In this document: positions 1 to 5,822 of the stretch, one piece after another
Layout of the letters: every line of letters begins with the position of its first letter
Numbering within the stretch: position 1 is the stretch's first letter
Assembly (NCBI GenBank): GCA_050258735.1
Contig: JBLMZJ010000065.1
Coordinates: 1-6,802 of the forward strand
Length of the DNA stretch: 6,802 nt
Direction of reading: 5' to 3'
From: Syntrophomonas_A sp050258735
Lineage (GTDB): Bacteria > Bacillota > Syntrophomonadia > Syntrophomonadales > Syntrophomonadaceae
Position numbers and translations under genes: made by a program
Notes under the pieces: model-generated
Seen by the model: the letters and a program-made list of their open reading frames with translations, nothing else
The model's database searches: none
Told to the model about the DNA's origin: nothing

Positions 1-338
1 TGCATGAGAGCGTAGAAGTGCCCAGTTCTAAACTGAAGCTGGGGCTTGCCGCCATCATGAAGGATGAGGGATACATCAAGGACTATGAATATATTGAAGA
101 TGGCAAGCAGGGTGTTATTCGGATTTATCTGAAATATGGCGCCAACAAACGCAAAGTCATCACTGGTATTAAACGCATCAGCAAGCCCGGTCTGCGGGTT
201 TATGTAAAGCGGGACGAAGTCCCCAAGGTTTTAGGTGGTCTGGGTACTGCAGTAATCTCCACCTCCCAGGGCTTGATGACCGACAAAAAGGCACGCAAAC
301 AGGGTCTGGGCGGAGAAGTAATATGCTATATATGGTAG
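1..338 (+). CDS. rpsH: 30S ribosomal protein S8, 5'-truncated
   Basis: S8 binds the central domain of 16S rRNA early in 30S assembly. In E. coli it is also the translational repressor of the spc operon. The frame is open from base 3 with no start in the window, and bases 1-2 finish an earlier codon. The visible 111 residues begin at His-Glu-Ser-Val-Glu-Val-Pro, which lines up with about residue 22 of Bacillus S8, so roughly 21 N-terminal residues lie outside. Recognisable S8 segments are the basic SSKLKLGLAAIMKDEGYI stretch, the EYIEDGKQGVIRIYLKYG strand pair, KRISKPGLRVYVK, and the C-terminal signature STSQGLMTDKKAR followed by GGEV. The GTG at 18 is an internal valine, because homology continues upstream of it. 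The gene ends in TAG, 18 bases before rplF. Identification is secure; the truncation is only the window edge. Confidence 0.97.
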   Translation, partial: HESVEVPSSKLKLGLAAIMKDEGYIKDYEYIEDGKQGVIRIYLKYGANKRKVITGIKRISKPGLRVYVKRDEVPKVLGGLGTAVISTSQGLMTDKKARKQGLGGEVICYIW

Positions 339-356
339 CTGAAGGAGGGTTAATCA

Positions 357-893
357 GTGTCACGAATTGGTAGAAAACCTATCAGTCTACCGGCAGGGGT
401 TGAGGTTACGGTTGTTGACAATACCGTAACGGTCAAGGGCCCGAAGGGCGTATTGAGCCAGGACATTCCGTCCAGGATCACCGTAGTTCAGGAAGACGGC
501 CAGCTTCTGGTGCAAAGACCTAGCGATCAAAAGCAGGACCGGGCCTTTCATGGACTGACCCGGGCCTTGGTTGCCAATATGGTAGAGGGTGTTACCAATG
601 GATTTCAGAAGAAGTTGGAAATGGTCGGTGTTGGATACCGCGCTTCCATGAACGGCAACAAGCTGGTTCTGGCCATTGGCTTCTCCCATCCGGTAGAAAT
701 AGATCCGCCTGAGGGCATCTCCTTTGAGGTACCGGCGGTGACCAAGATCACAATCATGGGTATTGATAAACAACTGGTAGGCAACACGGCCGCTCATATC
801 CGGGCCATCAGAGAACCTGAGCCTTACAAGGGCAAGGGCATTAAATATGAAAACGAAGTCATCCGGCGCAAGGCCGGCAAGACTGGCAGGTAG
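357..893 (+). CDS. rplF: 50S ribosomal protein L6
   Basis: L6 is a 50S protein near the factor-binding region and sarcin-ricin loop of 23S rRNA. The product is 178 residues, the usual bacterial length. It starts with the typical SRIGRKPISLPAGVEV N-terminus and contains the duplicated L6 fold: N-terminal half about residues 1-82, C-terminal half about 83-175. Near the C-terminus is the family signature PEPYKGKGI (residues 154-162), followed by the basic tail RRKAGKTGR. The start is GTG at 357, set by an AAGGAGGG Shine-Dalgarno at 342-349 and by the homology start. The gene lies between rpsH and rplR in the canonical spc order and is presumably cotranscribed. It stops with TAG. Confidence 0.98.
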   Translation: MSRIGRKPISLPAGVEVTVVDNTVTVKGPKGVLSQDIPSRITVVQEDGQLLVQRPSDQKQDRAFHGLTRALVANMVEGVTNGFQKKLEMVGVGYRASMNGNKLVLAIGFSHPVEIDPPEGISFEVPAVTKITIMGIDKQLVGNTAAHIRAIREPEPYKGKGIKYENEVIRRKAGKTGR

Positions 894-908
894 AGCGGAA
901 GGAAGTGA

Positions 909-1274
909 ATGGCGTTGATAAAGAAGGTTAGCAAAAACGAATTGAGGCAGGAAAAGCACAGACGGATCCGGCGCAAGCTCTCCGGAACTCCGGAAGTACC
1001 CCGTTTAAGTGTTTTCAAGAGCCTGAATCACATATATGCTCAGGTCATCGACGATGTCAACGGAGTGACCCTGGTAGCCACCTCGACCCTGGAGCCCGAA
1101 CTGAAAGGCCTGGGAACCAATATGGAGGCAGCAGCCAAGGTTGGCACCAGTATTGCAGAAAAGGCCAAGGCCAAGGGCATCCAAATGGTAGTCTTTGACC
1201 GCGGTGGATACAAGTATCATGGCTGTGTAAAGGCTTTAGCCGATGCAGCACGGGAAAACGGGCTTGAGTTCTAG
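909..1274 (+). CDS. rplR: 50S ribosomal protein L18
   Basis: L18 binds 5S rRNA and, with L5, attaches it to the central protuberance of the 50S subunit. The 121-residue product has normal length. It has a basic N-terminal tail (roughly residues 5-25, rich in Arg and Lys), then PRLSVFKSLNHIYAQVIDD (31-49), typical of L18 rRNA-binding strands. It ends with FDRGGYKYHG (96-105) and the helix VKALADAARENGLEF, the most diagnostic part of the family. The ATG at 909 follows a GGAAGGAAG-like ribosome binding site at about 897-905. It begins 15 bases after rplF and stops with TAG 17 bases before rpsE. Confidence 0.98.
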   Translation: MALIKKVSKNELRQEKHRRIRRKLSGTPEVPRLSVFKSLNHIYAQVIDDVNGVTLVATSTLEPELKGLGTNMEAAAKVGTSIAEKAKAKGIQMVVFDRGGYKYHGCVKALADAARENGLEF

Positions 1275-1291
1275 GAGTTAGGAGGGAAACG

Positions 1292-1795
1292 ATGATTGAG
1301 AAGGAACAGGCCGCCCCGGAATTTATAGAAAAGGTGGTAACCGTTCGCCGTGTAGCCAAAGTGGTAAAGGGTGGACGCAGATTTAGCTTCAGCGCACTGG
1401 TAGTAGTGGGCGATGGCGAGGGCAAGGTGGGCACCGGTCAGGGCAAAGCCACCGAAGTGCCGGAAGCTATTCGCAAAGCTATAGAGAATGCACGCAAGAG
1501 TATGGTGGAGATTCCCTTGATCGATGAGCGGACTATCCCCCATGCCATCGAAGGAGTTTTCGGAGCTGGCAAGGTCATGCTGAAACCCGCTTCCGCCGGT
1601 ACCGGCGTTATTGCTGGCGGACCGGTAAGAGCAGTCCTCGAAGCGGCTGGCATCAAGGATATACTGACCAAATCGCTCGGTTCGTCCAATGCCAATAACA
1701 TGGTGCATGCTACCATGGAAGGCTTGAAGAACCTGAAGCGTGTAGAAGATGTGGCCCGTCAACGGGGCAAGACCCCCGATGAGATCCTGGGCTAG
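1292..1795 (+). CDS. rpsE: 30S ribosomal protein S5
   Basis: S5 sits at the mRNA entry side of the 30S subunit next to S4 and affects decoding fidelity; alterations in its loop 2 give spectinomycin resistance in other bacteria. The product has 167 residues. The double-stranded-RNA-binding-type N-terminal domain covers about residues 11-75, with the conserved RRVAKVVKGGRRFSFSALVV (19-38) and VVGDGEGKVGTGQGKA (38-53) segments. The C-terminal domain follows, with FGAGKVMLKPASAGTGVIAG and a LGSSNANNMVHATMEGL motif. The spectinomycin loop looks wild type as far as can be judged by eye. ATG at 1292 is preceded by TTAGGAGGG (1278-1286). It stops with TAG, which lies inside the start of the rpmD ribosome binding site. 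Confidence 0.98.
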   Translation: MIEKEQAAPEFIEKVVTVRRVAKVVKGGRRFSFSALVVVGDGEGKVGTGQGKATEVPEAIRKAIENARKSMVEIPLIDERTIPHAIEGVFGAGKVMLKPASAGTGVIAGGPVRAVLEAAGIKDILTKSLGSSNANNMVHATMEGLKNLKRVEDVARQRGKTPDEILG

Positions 1796-1808
1796 GGAGG
1801 GAAGACAC

Positions 1809-1991
1809 GTGGCCAAGCAATTAAAGATTACCTGGACCAAAAGCTTTATCGGCTTTCCCAAGACCCAGCGCGCTACTATCAAGAGCCTGGGATTAACGAA
1901 ACTCCAGCAGACCGTTATTAAGAATGACACTCCGGAGATTCGCGGAGAGATCAATAAGGTCAAACATCTGGTTACAGTTGAAGAAATTTAG
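1809..1991 (+). CDS. rpmD: 50S ribosomal protein L30
   Basis: L30 is a small 50S protein that is absent from some bacterial groups. The product is 60 residues, matching the family: AKQLKITWTKSFIGFPKTQR (2-21), then ATIKSLGLTKLQQTV (22-36), the typical beta-alpha start with the GL.K....V helix, and the C-terminal strand VKHLVTVEEI. The frame is open upstream to about 1749, but homology begins at GTG 1809, 6 bases after the GGGAGGGA ribosome binding site at 1795-1802. The 20 extra upstream residues would read through the end of rpsE and do not resemble L30. The gene lies between rpsE and rplO, its standard place, and stops with TAG. Confidence 0.97.
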   Translation: MAKQLKITWTKSFIGFPKTQRATIKSLGLTKLQQTVIKNDTPEIRGEINKVKHLVTVEEI

Positions 1992-2013
1992 ACTCTTATA
2001 GGGAGGTTTTACA

Positions 2014-2454
2014 GTGAAACTCAATGAGCTAAAGGCTCCTCCCGGCACTAATAAACGCGTCAAGCGGGTAGGCCGGGGACCAGGATCCGGGCACGGCAAA
2101 ACTTCCACTCGGGGACATAAAGGCCAGAAGGCTCGTTCCGGCGGTGGAGTAAGACCAGGTTTTGAAGGCGGCCAGATGCCTTTGCAGAGGCGTTTGCCCA
2201 AGCGTGGTTTTACAAATATATTCAAAAAGGAATATGCCATTGTCAATGTCAAAGATCTTAATGTATTTGAAAACGGCAGTGAAATTACTCCCGAAGTCTT
2301 GCTGGAAGCAGGCGTTATCAGCAAGATACTCAGTGGGGTAAAGCTGCTCGGTGATGGCGATCTGCAAAAGAAACTCACCCTTAAGGTACACAAAGTCAGT
2401 GGGCAGGCTGAAGAGAAGGTTAAAGCCCAGGGTGGCAGAGTAGAGGTGATTTGA
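2014..2454 (+). CDS. rplO: 50S ribosomal protein L15
   Basis: L15 is a late-assembling 50S protein whose long extended N-terminal tail penetrates 23S rRNA. The 146-residue product shows the glycine- and arginine-rich extension RVGRGPGSGHGKTSTRGHKG (18-37), then GFEGGQMPLQRRLPKRGF (49-66), both diagnostic. The globular C-terminal domain follows, with the ILSGVKLLGDG region and the closing AQGGRVEVI. The start is GTG at 2014 after GGGAGG (2001-2006), 22 bases from rpmD, the widest gap in the upstream half of the window. Its TGA stop (2452-2454) shares one base with the secY ATG, so the two genes are probably translationally coupled. Confidence 0.98.
   Translation: MKLNELKAPPGTNKRVKRVGRGPGSGHGKTSTRGHKGQKARSGGGVRPGFEGGQMPLQRRLPKRGFTNIFKKEYAIVNVKDLNVFENGSEITPEVLLEAGVISKILSGVKLLGDGDLQKKLTLKVHKVSGQAEEKVKAQGGRVEVI
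2443..2450 (+). promoter_or_regulatory. secY ribosome binding site inside rplO
   Basis: GAGGTGAT, within the last codons of rplO, is 3 bases from the ATG at 2454. This supports ATG 2454 over the in-frame TTG at 2451 as the secY start, though the spacing is short. A further in-frame ATG at 2466 is possible but is less well placed. Confidence 0.6.
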
Positions 2455-3719
2455 TGCTGGGTTCAATGCAGCAGGCATTTAAGGTCGGCGATCTGCGGCA
2501 AAAGTTGCTGTTCACTCTATTTATGTTGCTGATCTTCCGGATCGGAGCTTATATACCGGTTCCCGGCATTGATGCAAGTGCCCTGGAGAAAATGCTGGGC
2601 GGACAGTTGTTCGGTTTCTTCGATATAGTATCGGGCGGAGCCTTCAAACGGTTCAGTATATTCGCGATGAGTATAACCCCGTACATCAATGCAACCATTA
2701 TCCTGCAGCTGCTGCAGGTGGTTATACCCCGGCTGGATGAACTGGCCAAAGAGGGTGAAGAGGGCCGTAAGATCATTGCCCAGTACACCCGGTACGGAAC
2801 CATATTACTGGCCTTTATTCAGGCATTTGGAATGTCCGTAGCTCTGAGCCGCAGCGGCGCACTGACCAATCCCGGCTTTGGATCTTATATGGTGATCGCC
2901 ATATCTCTTACAGCCGGAACCGCACTCTTGATGTGGATAGGCGAAGTTATAACTGAGAAGGGCATCGGCAATGGAATATCCCTTATTATATTTGCAGGTA
3001 TCGTATCGCGCCTGCCCTCCCAGATCAATGGTACGATTCAGGAATTGTCGGGCGGTATCATCGGGGCTTTCAACATCGTAGTGTTCATCGCTCTGGCTGT
3101 TGCCAGCATCGTAGCTATAATCGCGGTTAATGAAGGACAGCGGAGACTGCCGGTCCAATATGCCAAGCGGGTGGTAGGGCGTAAAATGTATGGCGGGCAG
3201 AGCACCTTTTTACCGCTAAGAGTTAATGCTGCTGGTGTTATTTCCATTATATTCGCCATGTCACTGATGATGTTTCCGGCAACCATCGGATCTTGGATGC
3301 CGCAAACCAATGGGTACAACCAGTTTATAAACCATTATTTCAGTTCGTCCGGGTTGCTTTACAATGTGTTGTATGCAGCACTGATAATATTCTTTACCTA
3401 TTTCTATGTGGCGATTATATTTAATCCCCTGGATGTAGCGGAGAACATTAAGAAAAACGGCGGCTTCGTACCGGGTATCCGTCCGGGACGGCCCACCGCT
3501 GAATACATCGACAAAATATTATCACGACTGACCCTGGTGGGCGGCATATTCCTGGCTCTGATAGCCGTCTTGCCAAATATCTTCCTTGAGGTTACCGGAG
3601 TGACCAGTTTCTATTTCGGCGGCACTTCTTTGTTGATCGTAGTAGGCGTAGCTTTGGATACCATGAAACAAATTGAGTCTCACCTTCTGTTGCGTAGCTA
3701 TGAGGGTTTTGTTAAATAG
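2454..3719 (+). CDS. secY: Protein translocase channel subunit SecY
   Basis: SecY is the membrane pore of the Sec translocon. It works with SecE/SecG and SecA for export and with ribosomes for membrane insertion. The product is 421 residues with about ten hydrophobic segments. Landmarks are FRIGAYIPVPGID (28-40) at helix 1; the plug region, about 45-75; ITPYINATIILQLL (74-87) in helix 2; the basic cytosolic loop NEGQRRLPVQYAKR (226-239) before helix 7; and PGIRPGRPT (340-348) in the cytosolic C5 loop, whose first Arg corresponds to the E. coli residue needed for SecA-driven translocation. It ends with the short tail LLLRSYEGFVK. One oddity is helix 7, which reads AGVISIIFA where AGVIPxIFA is usual (Ser264). 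The ATG overlaps the rplO stop by one base; the TAG stop is followed 13 bases later by adk. Confidence 0.98.
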   Translation: MLGSMQQAFKVGDLRQKLLFTLFMLLIFRIGAYIPVPGIDASALEKMLGGQLFGFFDIVSGGAFKRFSIFAMSITPYINATIILQLLQVVIPRLDELAKEGEEGRKIIAQYTRYGTILLAFIQAFGMSVALSRSGALTNPGFGSYMVIAISLTAGTALLMWIGEVITEKGIGNGISLIIFAGIVSRLPSQINGTIQELSGGIIGAFNIVVFIALAVASIVAIIAVNEGQRRLPVQYAKRVVGRKMYGGQSTFLPLRVNAAGVISIIFAMSLMMFPATIGSWMPQTNGYNQFINHYFSSSGLLYNVLYAALIIFFTYFYVAIIFNPLDVAENIKKNGGFVPGIRPGRPTAEYIDKILSRLTLVGGIFLALIAVLPNIFLEVTGVTSFYFGGTSLLIVVGVALDTMKQIESHLLLRSYEGFVK

Positions 3720-3732
3720 GAGTGAATCAACT

Positions 3733-4380
3733 ATGAATATAGTTCTGATGGGGCCTCCCGGAGCGGGTAAAGGCACTCAGGCCGAAAAGATCAAGGCCAG
3801 CTATCCCATACCCCATATATCGACCGGCGACATCTTCAGGGAAGCAGTGGCTAATGGGACCGAACTGGGCAAGCAAGCCAAGACCTATATGGACAGCGGT
3901 GGGCTGGTTCCCGATGAAGTCACAATTGCTATCGTAAATGAGAGATTGACGCGGGAAGATTGCCGGAAGGGATTCCTGTTGGATGGCTTTCCCCGCACCA
4001 CCGTCCAGGCAGAGGCTTTGGATAAGGCACTGGCGGTTGCTGGCAGGAAGATCGAAGTAGCTGTCAATATCAGCGCACCTAACGAAATATTGATCGAGCG
4101 CTTGTCCGGGCGGGTCAGCTGCAAGGATTGCAAAAAGGTCTACAATCTGCAGTATAAACCCCCAAAACAAGCTGGAATATGTGACGTTTGCGGCGGAGAG
4201 ATCGTCCAGCGGGATGATGACCGCGGTGAAACTGTAGCCCGCAGACTGGAAGTATATCTGGAACAGACTCAACCGCTCCTGGATTACTACCGGGAGAAAG
4301 GATTGCTTTACGAGTTGGAAGGCAATCGTGATTCCGCTGAAGTCTGGGCAGATGTACAGAAGATATTGGAGAAGTTTTAA
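3733..4380 (+). CDS. adk: Adenylate kinase, zinc-LID type
   Basis: Adenylate kinase catalyses ATP + AMP = 2 ADP in the cytoplasm. The product is 215 residues, the long bacterial form. It has the P-loop GPPGAGKGT (7-15), the AMP-binding segment STGDIFREA (30-38), GFPRT (85-89), the LID domain (about 126-163) and the DDDRGETVARRLEVY segment (161-175) with the catalytic arginines. The LID carries Cys130, Cys133, Cys150 and Cys153, a four-cysteine zinc site as in Geobacillus; Bacillus subtilis has Asp at the fourth position. The frame is open upstream to 3673 inside secY, but homology starts at ATG 3733, 7 bases after AGGAGTGA (3718-3725). The TAA stop shares its last base with the map ATG. Confidence 0.98.
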   Translation: MNIVLMGPPGAGKGTQAEKIKASYPIPHISTGDIFREAVANGTELGKQAKTYMDSGGLVPDEVTIAIVNERLTREDCRKGFLLDGFPRTTVQAEALDKALAVAGRKIEVAVNISAPNEILIERLSGRVSCKDCKKVYNLQYKPPKQAGICDVCGGEIVQRDDDRGETVARRLEVYLEQTQPLLDYYREKGLLYELEGNRDSAEVWADVQKILEKF

Positions 4381-5153
4381 TGTCGGCCATTATTCTTAAA
4401 ACTCCGGAGGAGATCAAACAGATGCGAGCTGCCGGGCAGGCAGTAGCAGAGATCCTGAAGGTGTTGGAGGATGCGGTCAGACCCGGAATTTCGACCGGAG
4501 AGTTGAATGCTCTGGCCGAAGCCCAGGCCGAAGCCCGTGGGGGCATAGCTCTTTTTAAAAATTATCCTAACGCCAAAAGAGGCGGGCAGCCTTTTCCCGG
4601 TGCCATTTGCGCTTCCATCAATGAGGAAGTGGTGCACGGCATACCAGGAGACCGGCGGTTAAAAGAGGGTGAAATAATCAGCATAGATTTTGGATTGCTG
4701 TTGGACGGTTTTTGCGGCGATGCTGCCATAACTGTTCCGGTGGGCAAGATCTCCCCAGAGGCCGAGCGCTTGCTCAAGTGTACAGAGCAGGCCTTGTTGA
4801 GGGGGATAGCCCAGGCTCGGGTGGGCCAGCGGCTGGGCGCGGTCGGGCACGCAGTACAAAGCTACGCTGAAAAACATGGCTTTTCGGTAGTAAGGGAGTT
4901 TGTCGGTCACGGCATCGGCAGGGATATGCATGAGGCCCCGCCGGTCCCCAATTATGGCCGGTCAGACCGAGGACCGGTTTTGAAGCCAGGTATGACCATA
5001 GCGATAGAACCGATGGTCAATATGGGAGATTACGCTGTTTATACCAAACCCGATGACTGGACGGTAGTAACCCGCGACGGAAGTCTATCGGCCCATTTCG
5101 AACACACGGTGGCCATAACCGAACGAGGTCCGGTCATCCTCACTGCGAGATGA
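4380..5153 (+). CDS. map: Type I methionine aminopeptidase
   Basis: Map removes the initiator methionine from nascent proteins when the second residue is small. The 257-residue product is a short type Ia enzyme without an N-terminal zinc-finger extension. The five metal ligands are visible with E. coli spacing: Asp103 (SIDFG), Asp114 (FCGDA), His177 (EFVGHGIG), Glu210 (IAIEPM) and Glu241 (HFEHT). The substrate-pocket histidines are His86 (VVHGIPG) and His184 (DMHEAPP). The ATG at 4380 overlaps the adk TAA by one base, with a GGAG ribosome binding site at 4368-4371 inside adk. This adk-map overlap suggests coupled translation. TGA at 5151-5153 precedes the KOW gene. Confidence 0.98.
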   Translation: MSAIILKTPEEIKQMRAAGQAVAEILKVLEDAVRPGISTGELNALAEAQAEARGGIALFKNYPNAKRGGQPFPGAICASINEEVVHGIPGDRRLKEGEIISIDFGLLLDGFCGDAAITVPVGKISPEAERLLKCTEQALLRGIAQARVGQRLGAVGHAVQSYAEKHGFSVVREFVGHGIGRDMHEAPPVPNYGRSDRGPVLKPGMTIAIEPMVNMGDYAVYTKPDDWTVVTRDGSLSAHFEHTVAITERGPVILTAR

Positions 5154-5154
5154 T

Positions 5155-5162
5155 GGAGGTGG
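5155..5162 (+). promoter_or_regulatory. Ribosome binding site fixing the KOW-gene start
   Basis: GGAGGTGG ends 5 bases before ATG 5168. Two earlier in-frame ATGs, at 5150 and 5153, have no such site upstream and would place the start across the map stop. ATG 5168 is therefore the best start. Confidence 0.75.
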
Positions 5163-5167
5163 CTGCG

Positions 5168-5464
5168 ATGACCGGCGATAGACTGGGACGGGTGGTTTAC
5201 TCCAAATTTGGTCGTGACCAGGGTAAAATGTTTGTTATTGTACAAGAGGTGAATGAACGGTTTGTGATGCTGGCCGATGGGGATCTCCGCAAAATCGAGA
5301 ACCCCAAGCTGAAGAACATAAGTCACATCCAGTTCACCAGGATGAAGGCAGACGATGTAATGGAATACCTCACACGGGGTGAAAAGCCTGCCAATCACGT
5401 GATAAAAAAGAACCTCAAGCGATTGGTGGAGAGCGGAGAAAGCGACGGGAAGGAGGTCTGGTAA
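5168..5464 (+). CDS. KOW-domain RNA-binding protein (L14e/L27e-like)
   Basis: The product is a 98-residue basic protein of unestablished function. Residues about 3-56 look like an SH3-like KOW module: GDRLGRVVYSKFGRDQGK (3-20), FVIVQEVNERFVMLADGDLR (22-41), then KIENPKLKNISHIQ. This is the pattern of the COG2163-type proteins related to archaeal and eukaryotic ribosomal proteins L14e/L27e. A comparable small protein (YbzG in Bacillus subtilis) lies between map and infA in many Firmicutes. The rest (57-98) is charged and probably helical, with KKNLKRLVES. The start is ATG 5168, chosen for its ribosome binding site. Its last codons contain the infA ribosome binding site, and its TAA directly abuts the infA ATG. 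Binding to rRNA or a role in ribosome assembly is inferred from the fold and neighbours only. Confidence 0.88.
   Translation: MTGDRLGRVVYSKFGRDQGKMFVIVQEVNERFVMLADGDLRKIENPKLKNISHIQFTRMKADDVMEYLTRGEKPANHVIKKNLKRLVESGESDGKEVW
5451..5457 (+). promoter_or_regulatory. infA ribosome binding site inside the KOW gene
   Basis: AGGAGGT lies within the last codons of the KOW gene, 7 bases before ATG 5465. It is a near-consensus site, so infA can be initiated independently as well as by ribosomes terminating at the adjoining TAA. Confidence 0.85.
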
Positions 5465-5683
5465 ATGGCTAAGGACGATGTTATCGAAGTCGAAGGGGTA
5501 GTACTGGAACCCCTGCCTAATGCGATGTTCCGGGTGGAACTGGTAAACGGCCATAAAGTCCTCGCCCATATCTCCGGAAAGATGCGCATGAACTTTATCA
5601 GAATATTGCCGGGTGACAAGGTCATGGTGGAGTTGTCGCCATACGATCTGAGCCGCGGCCGTATCATATATCGCTTTAAGTAA
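5465..5683 (+). CDS. infA: Translation initiation factor IF-1
   Basis: IF-1 is an OB-fold protein that binds the 30S A site and cooperates with IF-2 and IF-3 in initiation. The product is 72 residues, the standard length, and nearly the whole sequence is diagnostic: MAKDDVIEVEGVVLEPLPNA (1-20), FRVELVNGHKVLAHISGKMR (22-41), then IRILPGDKVMVELSPYDL (45-62) and SRGRIIYRFK (63-72). The ATG follows the preceding TAA with no spacer. The gene ends with TAA and is followed by the only long gap in the window. That gap makes it the last gene of the tightly packed spc-side block. Confidence 0.98.
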   Translation: MAKDDVIEVEGVVLEPLPNAMFRVELVNGHKVLAHISGKMRMNFIRILPGDKVMVELSPYDLSRGRIIYRFK

Positions 5684-5692
5684 TCCTGTATA

Positions 5693-5752
5693 GAAAAGCT
5701 ATATTAGGAACCTTGTATAATCGAGCTTAGAAACCCTAATCTATGGCTTTTC
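5693..5752 (+). other. Long imperfect hairpin downstream of infA
   Basis: Bases 5693-5708 (GAAAAGCTATATTAGG) pair with 5735-5752 (CCTAATCTATGGCTTTTC). This gives 15 Watson-Crick pairs and one G-U pair, interrupted by a 2-base bulge (5740-5741). Within the 26-base apical region, CTTG (5712-5715) can pair with CGAG (5722-5725) around a TATAAT loop. The closing A/T-rich pairs end in TTTT, but that T-run is part of the stem and is short, so this is not a classical intrinsic terminator. It could be a weak attenuator, a processing site or part of a protein-binding leader. Confidence 0.55.
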
Positions 5753-5767
5753 ATCCAACTGAAGGTG

Positions 5768-5776
5768 ACCACCTTA
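5768..5776 (+). promoter_or_regulatory. Candidate anti-Shine-Dalgarno element for rpmJ
   Basis: ACCACCTTA is complementary to TAAGGAGGT at 5807-5815 at eight of nine positions, with one A-A mismatch (5771/5812). It also resembles the 3' end of 16S rRNA with one change. The same bases can instead join a local hairpin, TGACCAC (5766-5772) with GTGGTTA (5777-5783) around a CTTA loop. Alternatively ACCTT (5771-5775) can pair with AAGGT (5762-5766), or CCACC (5769-5773) with GGTGG (5793-5797). These choices are mutually exclusive, which is what a switch would need. Function is inferred. Confidence 0.42.
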
Positions 5777-5806
5777 GTGGTTATGAAGATCCGGTGGCAA
5801 ACATAT

Positions 5807-5815
5807 TAAGGAGGT
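5807..5815 (+). promoter_or_regulatory. rpmJ ribosome binding site
   Basis: TAAGGAGGT is a full-strength Shine-Dalgarno ending 7 bases before the GTG at 5823. It fixes the start of the short rpmJ gene and is the target of the complementary element at 5768-5776. Confidence 0.85.
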
Positions 5816-5822
5816 AAATACA

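Larger units (their letters stand above)
5684..5822 (+). promoter_or_regulatory. infA-rpmJ intergenic leader, candidate structured regulatory RNA
   Basis: This 139-base non-coding gap compares with 0-22 bases at every other junction in the window. I find no convincing reading frame in it. It contains, in order, a long imperfect hairpin (5693-5752), overlapping alternative short stems between about 5762 and 5797, and the strong rpmJ Shine-Dalgarno at 5807-5815. One segment (5768-5776) is complementary to that Shine-Dalgarno. The layout suggests transcript processing, attenuation or translational control of the rpmJ-rpsM-rpsK-rpsD block. A promoter is also possible, because TATAAT occurs at 5716-5721, but no good -35 is seen. 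The regulatory role is inference. Confidence 0.5.

Noticed and set aside
387..959. Minus-strand open frame (190 codons) opposite rplF and the start of rplR
   Set aside because: It is a shadow of the plus-strand coding sequence with no family resemblance.
1749..1808. N-terminal extension of L30 from an upstream in-frame start
   Set aside because: It would overlap rpsE, has no ribosome binding site in the right place, and adds residues unlike L30.
1271..1963. Long minus-strand open frame (230 codons) opposite rpsE and rpmD
   Set aside because: It lies fully opposite well-conserved genes, its product has no recognisable domain, and such open frames commonly arise opposite biased codons.
3673..3732. 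Longer adenylate kinase beginning inside secY
   Set aside because: Adenylate kinases begin just before the P-loop, and ATG 3733 has its own ribosome binding site; the extension is out-of-frame secY sequence.
5150..5167. Earlier starts (5150 or 5153) for the KOW gene
   Set aside because: There is no ribosome binding site upstream of them, while GGAGGTGG at 5155-5162 clearly serves ATG 5168.
5713..5721. TATAAT (5716-5721) as a promoter -10 for rpmJ and the genes after it
   Set aside because: The 17-18 base upstream position reads GAAAAG or AGAAAA, far from TTGACA. There is no correctly spaced TG for an extended -10, and the hexamer sits in the apical loop of a hairpin. Not excluded, but not supported enough to list separately.
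5693..5755. Intrinsic terminator after infA
   Set aside because: The stem is A/T-rich with few G-C pairs, and the four-base T-run lies within the stem instead of following it; the operon continues downstream in normal order.
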